This document shows positions 54,912-63,782 of a DNA stretch of 64,000 bases, one piece after another (position 1 is the first letter of the stretch; each line of letters opens with the position of its first letter). Both the position numbers and the translations under genes were made by a program. The stretch is from NCBI GenBank assembly GCA_902602655.1, contig CACKRM010000002.1:1-64000 (forward strand), given 5' to 3'. The stretch is from an uncultured Pelagibacteraceae bacterium (GTDB lineage: Bacteria > Pseudomonadota > Alphaproteobacteria > Pelagibacterales > Pelagibacteraceae). The notes under the pieces were generated by a model. It saw nothing but the letters and a program-made list of their open reading frames with translations, had not been told where the DNA came from and did not search any database.

Positions 54912-56078
54912 ATGGAAATCCCAAAAAGTTTTTTAGGTTATAGAAGAGAGAATGGCAGAGCAGGAACGAGAAACCACGTCATCATTCTTCCGGTTGATGA
55001 TATTTCAAATGCTTGCGCTGAAGCAGTGGCAAATAATATTAAAGGGACTATTGCACTACCTCACTCATATGGAAGATTACAATTTGGAGCAGATCTAGAA
55101 CTACATTTTAGAACAATGATAGGAACTGGGAAAAATCCAAATGTGGCGGCAGTAATAGTCATTGGGATAGAGCCTAAGTGGACAAAAAGAATTGTTGATG
55201 AAATAGCAAAAACTGGAAAACCCGTAGAAGGTTTTCATATTGAAAGAACGGGTGATATTGGAACAATTATGAAAGCATCTAAAAAAGCTCAAGAATTTTC
55301 TCAATGGGCTTCAGAGAAACAAAGGGAAGAATGCCCATTAAGTGATTTATGGATTTCAGTTAAATGTGGAGAATCTGACACTACTTCTGGATTAGCTTCA
55401 AATCCGACAGTTGGAAATTTGATGGAAAAATTAGAACCATTTGGTGTTCATTTATGTTTTGGAGAAACTTCAGAACTGACAGGTGCAGAGACGGTTTGTG
55501 CTGCTCGAGGGGCTACTCCAGAAGCAAAAGAAAAATTTATGAAAACATGGAGTTCTTACAACGACTTTATTTTAAAAGAAGCGACAGATGATCTTTCCGA
55601 AAGTCAACCTACTGCTGGAAATATTGCTGGTGGTTTAACCACTATAGAAGAAAAGGCTTTTGGAAATTTTCAAAAGATTGGTAATTTAAAGTTTATTGAT
55701 GTCCTGGAACCTGCTGAAGAGCCAAAAAAAGGTAAAGGGTTATACTTTATGGACACTTCGTCCGCAGCTGCTGAATGTGTTACTTTACAAGCGGCTGGTG
55801 GATTCAATATACATTTATTTCCAACTGGACAAGGAAATATTATTGGAAACCCTATTGAACCTGTAGTTAAACTTACGGCCAATCCTCTAACTGCAAGATT
55901 AATGAAAGAACATGTAGACTGTGATGTTTCAAAAATTTTATCTAGGGAAATGAATTTATCACAAGCTGGTGATGAATTGATTAAAACAATGTTAAGGGTG
56001 GCAAATGGTAGACTTACTTGTGCTGAAGCCTTAGGTCATAAAGAATTTGTTATGACAAAACTTTATAGAAGTGCTTAA
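54912..56078 (+). CDS. suyB: sulfolactate sulfo-lyase, large subunit
   Basis: A 388-residue protein of the UxaA/GarD C-terminal family: [60 protein letters not shown], and the [12 protein letters not shown] and [20 protein letters not shown] stretches. The catalytic cysteine and the iron-binding histidine segments of altronate/sulfolactate lyases are recognisable. Substrate choice follows context. Ends one base from the convergent unknown gene of the apr operon. Confidence 0.9.
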   Translation: MEIPKSFLGYRRENGRAGTRNHVIILPVDDISNACAEAVANNIKGTIALPHSYGRLQFGADLELHFRTMIGTGKNPNVAAVIVIGIEPKWTKRIVDEIAKTGKPVEGFHIERTGDIGTIMKASKKAQEFSQWASEKQREECPLSDLWISVKCGESDTTSGLASNPTVGNLMEKLEPFGVHLCFGETSELTGAETVCAARGATPEAKEKFMKTWSSYNDFILKEATDDLSESQPTAGNIAGGLTTIEEKAFGNFQKIGNLKFIDVLEPAEEPKKGKGLYFMDTSSAAAECVTLQAAGGFNIHLFPTGQGNIIGNPIEPVVKLTANPLTARLMKEHVDCDVSKILSREMNLSQAGDELIKTMLRVANGRLTCAEALGHKEFVMTKLYRSA

Positions 56079-56079
56079 C

Positions 56080-56430
56080 TTAGAAAATTGTAGCGCCAAA
56101 AACTTTTACTTTATCGTCTTCAACACCCAAAACTAAGCGACCTAAGTATTCACCAGGAAATTTATCACTAAATTGTTTATAGAGAACAGTAACATGTAAG
56201 TTTCTTCTCAAACACCCAAGAACTTCTTTTTTGTCGGACAAGCTTGTAATTAATTTATTATTTGCCCATTGTTTACCAAGTTCAACTTCATTTGCTCCGT
56301 ATAACATCTCTGAAGAAAAATCTCTCGTGAATCCACCATAGTCTTTTATATTTGATGATTTTACCAAATTTTCCCATATTGGATTTGCGATTTCTATGAT
56401 TTCTTTATCTGACTTCTCAAGAAGCTCCAT
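56080..56430 (-). CDS. unknown protein at the end of the apr operon
   Basis: A 116-residue cytoplasmic-type protein without recognised motifs. The N-terminus is acidic and helical (LLEKSDKEIIEIANPIWENL), followed by YGGFTRDFSSEML, which reminds me of SnoaL/ketosteroid isomerase-like proteins, and a C-terminal beta pattern (YLGRLVLGVEDDKVKVFGATIF). It is 14 bases behind aprA in the same direction. A role in sulfite handling is only suggested by location. Confidence 0.65.
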   Translation of the reverse strand: MELLEKSDKEIIEIANPIWENLVKSSNIKDYGGFTRDFSSEMLYGANEVELGKQWANNKLITSLSDKKEVLGCLRRNLHVTVLYKQFSDKFPGEYLGRLVLGVEDDKVKVFGATIF

Positions 56431-56444
56431 TAATAAATCTTATC

Positions 56445-58304
56445 TTAAGAAACCTTCTTTTTCTGTTTGTCGTCCACTATGTGATAAACGGGCATTTTTT
56501 CCATCGTAAATTTACCAGTATTAGGATCTCTTCTTGAAACAGTTAAACAATGCCAGTTTTTATCATCAAGTTTCAGTTTGTCTCCACGATAATAGTATCC
56601 TGGCCATCTAGTTTCTTCTCTAAATAAAGTGTGCTCTGTAACACATTGGGAAGTTAAAGCCCTGTGTTTTAGCTCCCATGCTCTCATTAATTGGTGGTAA
56701 TCTTCTGCGCCAACATGTTCTAAGTCTTCCTGTAACCAGTCTAAAAGTTCTAAGCCTTTTTTAAGTAAGTTGTCATTAGTCATATAATTTGCTGTTATAC
56801 CTCCGACGTATTCATCCATAATTTTTTGTAAACGCTGTAAGCCTTGTATAGGAGAAATATAACTTGGTGAAACTGTTCCGCCAGTTATCTCATTTCTGCC
56901 AACGGTGTAATTTTCTAGAGGTTTATAAATAATTTTTTTTAATTTTTCACATTGGTCATCGCTTACTTTAATGTTTTTAGCTTTTTGATCTTCAATGTAT
57001 TTTACCGCTGCTTTAGCCGCTAGTCGCCCTTCTGTAAAAGAGCCAGATGAAAATTTGTGAGCGCTACCACCAACTGTATCGCCTGCTCCAAACAAACCTT
57101 CTACAGTTGTCATTCTATTGTACCCCCAAAAGTATTCAGGGGGAGAAATATCCTCAGGACCACTAACCCATGCTCCTGAGCATGTTGCGTGTGATCCCAT
57201 AACATAAGGTTCAGAAGTTGTTAGCTCAGGATTAGTATATTTTGGATCAATGTTTTGTGATGCCCAAACCACCGCTTGACCCACTGTCATTCCTAAAAAA
57301 TTTTCCCAACCAACTGTCTCTAAATGTGGATCTTGGAAAGCTTCTTTTGTAACCATATGTATTGGTCCTCCGCCAGCCATTACTTCTTGGATAAAAGCAT
57401 GATTTCTTAGACATGTTGGGACAGGATGATGGTCAATATACTCTCCAACCAATTTTTTTGTTTGATCATACCATTTTTTTTCATAATTCTCGCCATTGGC
57501 ATTTTGTGTATAAGTTTTTAAATGTAAAAAATAAGCTCCAACAGGACCGTAACCATCTTTAAATCTACACAAAACTATTCTATTTTCCATTTGAGTCATT
57601 TTAGCGCCAACTGCTATTGGTAATGCGTACGCTGAACCATTGCTCCAGGGAGCATACCAAGTTCTGCCCATTCCTTCTCCAACTGATCTTGGTTTAAAAA
57701 TATGTGATGCACCACCAGCAGCTACTATAACAGTTTTAGCTCTAAAAACGTGATAATCCCCTGTACGCATATTAAAACCTACTGCTCCACCTACTCTATT
57801 ATCTTTTTCTTCGTCCATTAATAAATGCGTGATCATAATTCTATTATAAATTTTATCTGCAGATTTTTTTGCAGCCTCAGCAACAATTGGTTTGTAACTT
57901 TCGCCATGTATCATGATTTGCCACTTTCCTTCTCTTTGATACCTTCCAGTTTTAGGATTCTTCATCATTGGCAAACCCCATTCATCAAACATGTGAACTG
58001 TTGAGTCTACATGTCTTGCCATGTCATAACCTAAATCTTCTCTCACTAATCCCATTAAGTCGTTTCTAGCGTAAAGAACATGATCTTCCGGTTGGTTTTC
58101 ATTCCATTGCATACCCATATAGCAATTTATTGCATAAAGTCCTTGGGCTACTGCACCACTTCTATCTATATTAGCTTTTTCTACACAGATAATTTTTAAA
58201 TCTCTTCCCCAATGCCTTGCTTCAAAAGTCGCTCCAGTTCCTGCCATACCTCCTCCTACAACGAGAATATCGCAGTCTTCAAGATGAGTTTTGTTTTTTG
58301 CCAT
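56445..58304 (-). CDS. aprA: adenylylsulfate reductase subunit alpha
   Basis: AprA, 619 residues, the FAD subunit of APS reductase. In SAR11 and other sulfur-oxidising lineages it runs in the oxidative direction, sulfite plus AMP to APS. FAD motif CDILVVGGGMAGTGATFEA, then KANIDRSGAVAQGLYAINCYMG, WGLPMM and RFKDGYGPVGAYFL, and the TVEGLFGAGDTVGGSAHKF segment. The start overlaps the aprB stop by one base. No ATP sulfurylase gene (sat) is in the window, so the fate of APS must be handled elsewhere. Confidence 0.97.
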   Translation of the reverse strand: MAKNKTHLEDCDILVVGGGMAGTGATFEARHWGRDLKIICVEKANIDRSGAVAQGLYAINCYMGMQWNENQPEDHVLYARNDLMGLVREDLGYDMARHVDSTVHMFDEWGLPMMKNPKTGRYQREGKWQIMIHGESYKPIVAEAAKKSADKIYNRIMITHLLMDEEKDNRVGGAVGFNMRTGDYHVFRAKTVIVAAGGASHIFKPRSVGEGMGRTWYAPWSNGSAYALPIAVGAKMTQMENRIVLCRFKDGYGPVGAYFLHLKTYTQNANGENYEKKWYDQTKKLVGEYIDHHPVPTCLRNHAFIQEVMAGGGPIHMVTKEAFQDPHLETVGWENFLGMTVGQAVVWASQNIDPKYTNPELTTSEPYVMGSHATCSGAWVSGPEDISPPEYFWGYNRMTTVEGLFGAGDTVGGSAHKFSSGSFTEGRLAAKAAVKYIEDQKAKNIKVSDDQCEKLKKIIYKPLENYTVGRNEITGGTVSPSYISPIQGLQRLQKIMDEYVGGITANYMTNDNLLKKGLELLDWLQEDLEHVGAEDYHQLMRAWELKHRALTSQCVTEHTLFREETRWPGYYYRGDKLKLDDKNWHCLTVSRRDPNTGKFTMEKMPVYHIVDDKQKKKVS

Positions 58305-58774
58305 TAGTAATAAACTCCCTTTTTAAAAGAGTTTTTATCTAATGTAGGTAGGTCTTTTTTTGTATTTAAACCATTAGGCTCTGAATAAAGTATTTGAGAA
58401 TTTATTTCCCCTTGATTTGGTTTATCAGCCTCAGAAAGTTTTGGTATATATTTTCCCCAAGGTTTAGTTGTAATCGGTGAAACAAAATCTTTTTCGGTAC
58501 CATTTCTAAATTTTATTTTCCAAGAAATTGTTCCTTTTTCCTCTTCTCTTCTAACTCTTACGCTGTGGCCCATAGGTGCGAAGTCAGCATAACCTCTTAC
58601 ATCGATAGCATGATTAGGACATGCTTTTACACACGAATAGCATTCCCAACAAAAATTTGGCTCAATATTTTTTGCTCGACGGATAGTTTCGTCAATGTGC
58701 ATTATATCTGATGGACATATATCAACACAATGGCCACATCCATCACAACGAGTCATATAAACATAAGTAGACAT
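58304..58774 (-). CDS. aprB: adenylylsulfate reductase subunit beta
   Basis: AprB, 156 residues, carrying two [4Fe-4S] clusters. The ferredoxin motifs CDGCGHCVDICP and CWECYSCVKACP are complete, and the C-terminal tail (about 90-156) that wraps the alpha subunit includes GTISWKIKFRNG. First of the aprB-aprA pair. Upstream by 54 bases is the gene for the membrane anchor. Confidence 0.97.
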   Translation of the reverse strand: MSTYVYMTRCDGCGHCVDICPSDIMHIDETIRRAKNIEPNFCWECYSCVKACPNHAIDVRGYADFAPMGHSVRVRREEEKGTISWKIKFRNGTEKDFVSPITTKPWGKYIPKLSEADKPNQGEINSQILYSEPNGLNTKKDLPTLDKNSFKKGVYY

Positions 58775-58828
58775 AATTTATTTTTTCCTTTTTTTTTTGT
58801 CATCAGTTTAGTTTTATTCATAGTAATT

Positions 58829-59629
58829 TCAATAATGTTTTGGTTGTTCACGTTTAATTCCTAAGCCAAATTTCTCAGGTGCATCAGCTGGAGGTGGCAA
58901 ATTGTCCCTAGACCCATCAGCTTCAGCCAAGTTTTTTTGAAGGGCCGCACCTGGCTTATAAAACATATGAGCAAATTTTGACCAATAAACTCCTCCAAAT
59001 AAAGTGAGGTTTGAAATTATAAATAAAATTAAAAAGAAAGTATCATCCCATCTGTTTAAGTTGAGAGATTGTAAAAACGACCAAATAAGTCCAAATGCAG
59101 AAGATGCTAAAAGAGCTAAAACAAACAAATCTGCTTTAATTATTCTGTACCATGGGTGAGCCTCTGCATAAACATCAACTCTTAAAAACAGCCAAAACCA
59201 TAGGCCTCCTACACAAGTCATTATAGCCCCTAAGTGCCATAAAATAGGCCACACAATAGGTGTATCAGCACTTGATGATGAAAAACAAAAAATCATAATT
59301 ACAGAAGCCGACCAAAAAAATATTGTTCCATACATTCCTAAAAGATGTGCAGCTCTTCTTTTCCCTGCTCCCAATTCCGAAGTTGTAAGAATATCCTGAG
59401 CTACAGTTTTAATTACTACAGAAGTTTTTTCTTTTGTAGATAATGTTTTTTTTGCAGATTTTTTTGCTTTTTTTGCGTTTTCAAAAAAATATTTTACGTT
59501 TTTTTTATGAATTATATCTACTAAAGTCCCTATAATAACTAATGTGATCATTAAAATTACAAAAGATTGCATAAATATTGGGGCCACAGTTTTTGCCAAT
59601 TCAGAAAATGGATTTAAGGTTATCATCAT
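58829..59629 (-). CDS. aprM: membrane anchor of APS reductase (AprM-type cytochrome b-like)
   Basis: A 266-residue integral membrane protein with about five helices and histidines in or near helices (RRAAHLLGMYG, ILWHLGAIM, WSKFAHMFYKPG) that could bind heme b, as in nitrate reductase gamma-type subunits. Placed before aprBA, it matches AprM, which takes the role of QmoABC and would pass electrons from sulfite oxidation to quinone. Residues 44-75 form a Lys-rich cytoplasmic loop. The assignment rests on fold and position. Confidence 0.85.
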   Translation of the reverse strand: MMITLNPFSELAKTVAPIFMQSFVILMITLVIIGTLVDIIHKKNVKYFFENAKKAKKSAKKTLSTKEKTSVVIKTVAQDILTTSELGAGKRRAAHLLGMYGTIFFWSASVIMIFCFSSSSADTPIVWPILWHLGAIMTCVGGLWFWLFLRVDVYAEAHPWYRIIKADLFVLALLASSAFGLIWSFLQSLNLNRWDDTFFLILFIISNLTLFGGVYWSKFAHMFYKPGAALQKNLAEADGSRDNLPPPADAPEKFGLGIKREQPKHY

Positions 59630-59664
59630 TTAGTATTAATTAAGTTTTTTAATAATTTAAGCAT

Positions 59665-59694
59665 TATAGACGGTTTATTATTAAACCGTCTATA
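59665..59694. terminator. perfect hairpin between the CADD-like gene and aprM
   Basis: 13-base-pair perfect stem TATAGACGGTTTA / TAAACCGTCTATA with loop TTAT, 24 bases past the stop of the minus-strand CADD-like gene. There is no long T run next to it, so it may be a factor-assisted terminator or an mRNA 3'-end stabiliser. Confidence 0.7.
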
Positions 59695-59718
59695 GTTATA
59701 TGCTCAAATTAAAAATGA

Positions 59719-60390
59719 TTAAGCAGCGATTTTTCTCACTAAATTGTGTTTTTCAGCGATACCTGATAAAAAATTCCACAAATACTTAGCAGTAGAGATA
59801 GCGGCTTTTTCAGCTTTTTTCTGCTCTTTTGCAGATAAACTGTCTAATAGTTTTTCACAAGCTTTTCTGTGATGTACGTCTGCAGCTTTATGTACTTCGA
59901 AAAACTCAAGTCCTTTTTTTGAACTTACTCCATAAAATCTTTTTAAACCTCTAATTTTAGTTTCTGCGATTTCTGGTACTTGTCTCTCGTAAGTATATAA
60001 AGAACCTAGACCTTCTGCATAAGAAGATCTACCGTTTTTAAAAAAGTTTTTAATTAGATTCTTAGTAAAGCTATATTGCTTTACATTTTCTATTTTCTTT
60101 TTATCTGCTCCCATAGCGATAGCAAAATTTTTCCACAACTTTGGGTGCTCTGCTCCTTTTTTTTCTTCATCTTGCAAATTTTCTAAAAGGATTTTTCTTT
60201 TTTCAATGTCATGACATATCGAGTGCGTAGCACTAATATATCTTGGAAAAGCTTTAACGTGATGAAAATATTGCTCGGCATAATCTTTAATAATTTCTCT
60301 GTTTAACTTTCCCTCATTCCAAGATTTATAAAATGGATGTTTTAATAAATGAAACTCGTCTAACTTTCGATTTAGTCTTTTTGAAAACAT
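59719..60390 (-). CDS. CADD/PqqC-like protein, probable para-aminobenzoate synthase
   Basis: A 223-residue heme-oxygenase-fold protein of the Chlamydia CADD group. From memory of CADD, its metal ligands and special residues all have counterparts: Tyr21 (HPFY), Glu75 and His82 (LQDEEKKGAEHPKLW), Glu135 and Lys145 (YERQVPEIAETK), and His167-Asp171-His174 (VHKAADVHH). CADD makes p-aminobenzoate from one of its own tyrosines with a dimetal centre, bypassing PabABC. PqqC-like or TenA-like functions are less likely given the residue match. A lone gene between apr and the MFS gene. Confidence 0.82.
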   Translation of the reverse strand: MFSKRLNRKLDEFHLLKHPFYKSWNEGKLNREIIKDYAEQYFHHVKAFPRYISATHSICHDIEKRKILLENLQDEEKKGAEHPKLWKNFAIAMGADKKKIENVKQYSFTKNLIKNFFKNGRSSYAEGLGSLYTYERQVPEIAETKIRGLKRFYGVSSKKGLEFFEVHKAADVHHRKACEKLLDSLSAKEQKKAEKAAISTAKYLWNFLSGIAEKHNLVRKIAA

Positions 60391-60503
60391 AACTTCTCCT
60401 TTTCTTTTATTTTTTTTGTAATTAACAGTTTAAGTGAAAATAAATTAAAATTGAGTTAAATGAAAGTGAAATTGTTAACAACGCACAACTTTAAATTGTA
60501 TTT

Positions 60504-61733
60504 CTATGTTATGACCTGTGACCTTTCGAGCCTATTTTCGTCAATTGGTAAATGAACTAAAGTTGCGAATATGGATAATAAGATAGATATATACCAAGCG
60601 TAATCATACGATCCATGTAAATCATAAAAATATCCTCCTAAGTATGCTCCAAAAAAAGAACCAATTTGATGACTAAAAAAAACTATTCCAAAGAGAGTGC
60701 TCAAGTACTTGGTGCCAAAGATTTGAGCAACAATACCATTAGTAGGAGGAACAGTTGACAACCATAACATGCCAAAAGTAATTCCAAATAATATTGATGT
60801 TAAGTTTGAAATAGGTAAGAAAATAAATAAAGAAATAATTATAGCTCTAAAAAAATATAATAAACTTAACAAAATTTTTTTACTGTATTTAGTTCCTAGA
60901 TAACCCATTCCAAGCGTACCAATAATATTAAAAAATCCAATTAGAGCTAAAATAATTGGAGCTGACCAATCAGATAATCCTTTTTCTTGCATATATCCAG
61001 GAATATGAGTAGCGACTAATGTAATTTGAAAACCACAAACAAAGAACCCTGCAACAAGAAGTAAGTACCCCTTGTGTGAAAAAGCCTCTTTTATGGCTTC
61101 AAAAAATTTTTGATTATCATTGTTCTCTGAAATACTTGATTGAGTTTTTTGTTTCGGTATTAGAAAAATTGAAGCTATTAAACCAAATAGTATAAAATAA
61201 AGATAATATAACAATGTATTTTCCCATCCAAATTCAATTAGACTAAATTTAGTAAATAATGGAGTTAAAAAGTATCCGATCGATGCGGATGCTGTAACTA
61301 TACCGGTTGCTAAAGTTCTTTGTTCATTTGAAAAATGTTTTCCTACTTCAGAAACAGGTACGCTCATAGCTGTTGCCCCTAAAGCTGTACCAATTAATAA
61401 ACCTAAACTAAGTTGAAAAAAAATTCCTGTATTAGGCCCTGAATAAAGAAAATAAATACCAAAGGCAAATATTATGAAACCTATAAAGACTGCCTTATTG
61501 CCCCCGAACTTGTCTGCAAGAATTCCAAATAATGGAGCGGTCAATCCCCACATAAACATTTGAATACCTATTGCTAAACCAAATTCTGTTCTTGATACTA
61601 ATAACGCCTCTTCAAATACATTAAAAAAAAGTCCGAAAGTTTGCCTTAAGCCCATCGAGACCAAAATTATAGAACAAGCAGATAAAAGAGCTATTAAAGC
61701 TATTCGGTTTTGAATAAATTTTTTTTCCATCAT
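60504..61733 (-). CDS. MFS transporter
   Basis: A 409-residue, 12-helix major facilitator of the monocarboxylate/oxalate-formate type: LVSMGLRQTFGLFFNVFEE at the start, the loop-2 motif GILADKFGGNKAVFIG and a second half beginning near residue 210. Cargo unknown. The gene overlaps metC by 4 bases (ATGA), so export or import of a sulfur amino acid or its product is a reasonable but unproven idea. Confidence 0.85.
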   Translation of the reverse strand: MMEKKFIQNRIALIALLSACSIILVSMGLRQTFGLFFNVFEEALLVSRTEFGLAIGIQMFMWGLTAPLFGILADKFGGNKAVFIGFIIFAFGIYFLYSGPNTGIFFQLSLGLLIGTALGATAMSVPVSEVGKHFSNEQRTLATGIVTASASIGYFLTPLFTKFSLIEFGWENTLLYYLYFILFGLIASIFLIPKQKTQSSISENNDNQKFFEAIKEAFSHKGYLLLVAGFFVCGFQITLVATHIPGYMQEKGLSDWSAPIILALIGFFNIIGTLGMGYLGTKYSKKILLSLLYFFRAIIISLFIFLPISNLTSILFGITFGMLWLSTVPPTNGIVAQIFGTKYLSTLFGIVFFSHQIGSFFGAYLGGYFYDLHGSYDYAWYISILLSIFATLVHLPIDENRLERSQVIT

Positions 61734-62908
61734 TTAATTTTTTTTATTGCATTTTTGAGATCTGATATTAAGTCTTTATAATCTTCTAAGCCAATATGCA
61801 AACGTACAAGGTGTTCATTTTTCTTAAGTTTAAAAAAATTTCTCTTTCCAAGCTCAGTAGAGGTATTAAAAACTACTAAACTTTCAAAACCTCCCCAGCT
61901 GTACCCTATGCCAAATAGTTTTAAAGAATTAACGAATTTATATACTGAAGATTTCTTTTTTGAATTTATTATTATACCCAACAATCCTGAAGCTCCAGAA
62001 TAATACTTTTTCCATAATTTATAATTTTTTGAATTTCTTTTATAAGGATATAAAATTTTAGTAATTTTTTTTTGGGTTGAAAGCCAACTAATTACTTTAA
62101 GCGTATTTTCATAATGTTTTTTAAGTCTTAAATCTAAAGTCCTTAAACCTCTAATAACCAAATATGCATCATCTGAAGATAAACGATACCCTGAAACATT
62201 GTTATACCACTTTACTTTATTAAAAGCTTTTTTACTCACTGCTAAAGTTCCTGCCATTACATCTGAATGGCCTGAGTAATATTTAGTCGCAGAAGTTATT
62301 GATAAATCAAATCCAATTTTAATTGGTTTCATAAAATAAGCAGTTCCCCATGTGTTGTCTATTGCTGTGTAAATATTTCTTTTTTTTGCAAAATTAACTA
62401 TCTTTTTTAAATCTTGAAATTCAAAAGTATTACTCCCAGGATTTTCAACATATATAAGTTTTGTTCTTTTATTAGTTTTTTTTTGTAAATCTCTCAAATC
62501 ATTTGGATTGTACCAAACTGCTTTAACATTAAACTCTTTAAGTAATTGTGAAACTAGTTTTTGTGTTGGGCGATATACACAATCTGAAATTAGTATTTCA
62601 TCTCCTGGTCTACAAATACTCATTATCGCAAGAGCTACTGAAGCAAAACCAGTTTGAGTTAAAAAAACGTGATGGGCCCCCTCTAATTCTTTAAGAATTT
62701 TTTGTAAAACAATAGTCGTTTGTGAGCCTTGTCGTCCATAATCGTAAAAGGCTACAGTTTTGTTTTTGTTGATTTTTTTCTGATGTTTTCTAAGTTCTTG
62801 TACTGACTTAAAAAAAATTGTTGAGGCTCTTACAACAGCAGGATTGGCTGATCTATTGACTGTATCTTGACCTGCATGTTTTAAAAATGTGTTTGTGGAC
62901 TTTTTCAT
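61730..62908 (-). CDS. metC: cystathionine beta-lyase (MetC-like)
   Basis: A 392-residue Cys/Met-metabolism PLP enzyme. FYDYGRQGSQTTIVLQ near residue 55 is the MetC form of the PLP-phosphate loop, the Schiff-base lysine is in SATKYYSGHSDVMAG, and VENPGSNTFEF and GIGYSWGGFESLVV are typical. It would cut cystathionine to homocysteine, pyruvate and ammonia; other C-S lyase activities cannot be excluded. Divergent from the microprotein gene across 72 bases. Confidence 0.9.
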   Translation of the reverse strand: MKKSTNTFLKHAGQDTVNRSANPAVVRASTIFFKSVQELRKHQKKINKNKTVAFYDYGRQGSQTTIVLQKILKELEGAHHVFLTQTGFASVALAIMSICRPGDEILISDCVYRPTQKLVSQLLKEFNVKAVWYNPNDLRDLQKKTNKRTKLIYVENPGSNTFEFQDLKKIVNFAKKRNIYTAIDNTWGTAYFMKPIKIGFDLSITSATKYYSGHSDVMAGTLAVSKKAFNKVKWYNNVSGYRLSSDDAYLVIRGLRTLDLRLKKHYENTLKVISWLSTQKKITKILYPYKRNSKNYKLWKKYYSGASGLLGIIINSKKKSSVYKFVNSLKLFGIGYSWGGFESLVVFNTSTELGKRNFFKLKKNEHLVRLHIGLEDYKDLISDLKNAIKKIK

Positions 62909-62980
62909 AAAATAAGTATAATCAAATAATTATTCTGTATATATATATTTAACAAATAAGTGCAAAATAAGGAGACAAAA
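62909..62980. promoter_or_regulatory. divergent promoter region and strong ribosome site for the microprotein
   Basis: A 72-base spacer with TATATATAT near 62938-62949, a plausible -10 area on either strand. AAGGAG at 62969-62974, six bases before the ATG at 62981, is one of the best Shine-Dalgarno sequences in the window. Confidence 0.6.
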
Positions 62981-63064
62981 ATGGGTTACCCAAAGAAGCA
63001 TCGAGGTAGAAGAAAAATTGGCTCAAAAAAAAGAAGAGCTAGAAAAAGAAACAAAAGAAAATAG
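62981..63064 (+). CDS. 27-residue extremely basic microprotein (ribosomal-protein-like)
   Basis: ATG GGT TAC CCA AAG..., ending TAG: 27 residues, of which 16 are Lys or Arg and one His (MGYPKKHRGRRKIGSKKRRA then RKRNKRK). Preceded by AAGGAG at ideal spacing, and followed after 21 bases by the next gene. Composition and size recall small ribosomal proteins such as bTHX and the basic tail of the mitochondrial mS38/COX24 group; I cannot prove membership. Very likely an RNA-binding, ribosome-associated protein expressed at high level. Confidence 0.75.
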   Translation: MGYPKKHRGRRKIGSKKRRARKRNKRK

Positions 63065-63085
63065 CCTTAAGTAAGAATTATATCT

Positions 63086-63781
63086 ATGAAAGAGATTGCA
63101 CAAATCCGAAGGTTGAGTTTGTGGATTTTTCTTATTCCATTGTTAGCAATAAATTTATGTTTAATAATTTCGCAAAACCCTGAATTGCTCGAAAATACCA
63201 TTTTCTCAGTTGATCAAATTGGACGATCTGGTTTTTCTATACCTTATCTTGATGGTAGTTTATCAATAAGTAGAGCCTCTAGAACATATCCTCAATATTT
63301 GATTTTTAAGCCTGCAATGTTTTTAACTGCTGCTCTTTTGTTTTTTTACTGGAAAAATAATAATCAGTTAGTAAATAATCTTAATTCATCTAATTATAAC
63401 TATAAATTTAAAACATTTGGAATTTTATCTGCGGTTTTTTTAGTAATTCACTCTATATTGCTTGGTGTAAAATTTGATATTCAAATTTATAAGCTTTTTA
63501 GAAGAGTTGTACTTTTGCTGTTTATTATATTTGAAATAATTGCTCAGGGAATTTTGGTTTACCACTTTTATAAACTCAAACTTAAATTAGAAAAATTAAT
63601 CTATAAAAAAGTTTTAACTTTAAAGATTATTTTGGTAATTATACTTTCCTCAGTAGGAATTTTAAGTCTCCCTATTTTGGTAACTAAAGGGAACACACAC
63701 TTCAAACATGCGTTAGAATGGAATTATTTTGTTGGTGTTGTAACATTTTATTTGTTTTCAAGGTTTTTTTGGAAGAAGTGA
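63086..63781 (+). CDS. six-helix membrane protein, possibly Frag1/PGAP2-like
   Basis: A 231-residue membrane protein with helices at about residues 10-30, 72-90, 108-128, 138-160, 176-198 and 209-228, and a long loop after helix 1 (31-71) bearing IGRSGFSIPYLDGSLSISRASRTYP. A conserved-looking FKHALEWNYFVG lies before the last helix. Layout (six helices, large first loop, HxxEW-like motif) resembles the Frag1/DRAM/Sfk1 family, which is a guess. Starts 21 bases after the microprotein gene and may be co-transcribed. The stop overlaps the A-run that forms the end of the structured RNA on the other strand. Confidence 0.7.
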   Translation: MKEIAQIRRLSLWIFLIPLLAINLCLIISQNPELLENTIFSVDQIGRSGFSIPYLDGSLSISRASRTYPQYLIFKPAMFLTAALLFFYWKNNNQLVNNLNSSNYNYKFKTFGILSAVFLVIHSILLGVKFDIQIYKLFRRVVLLLFIIFEIIAQGILVYHFYKLKLKLEKLIYKKVLTLKIILVIILSSVGILSLPILVTKGNTHFKHALEWNYFVGVVTFYLFSRFFWKK

Positions 63782-63782
63782 A

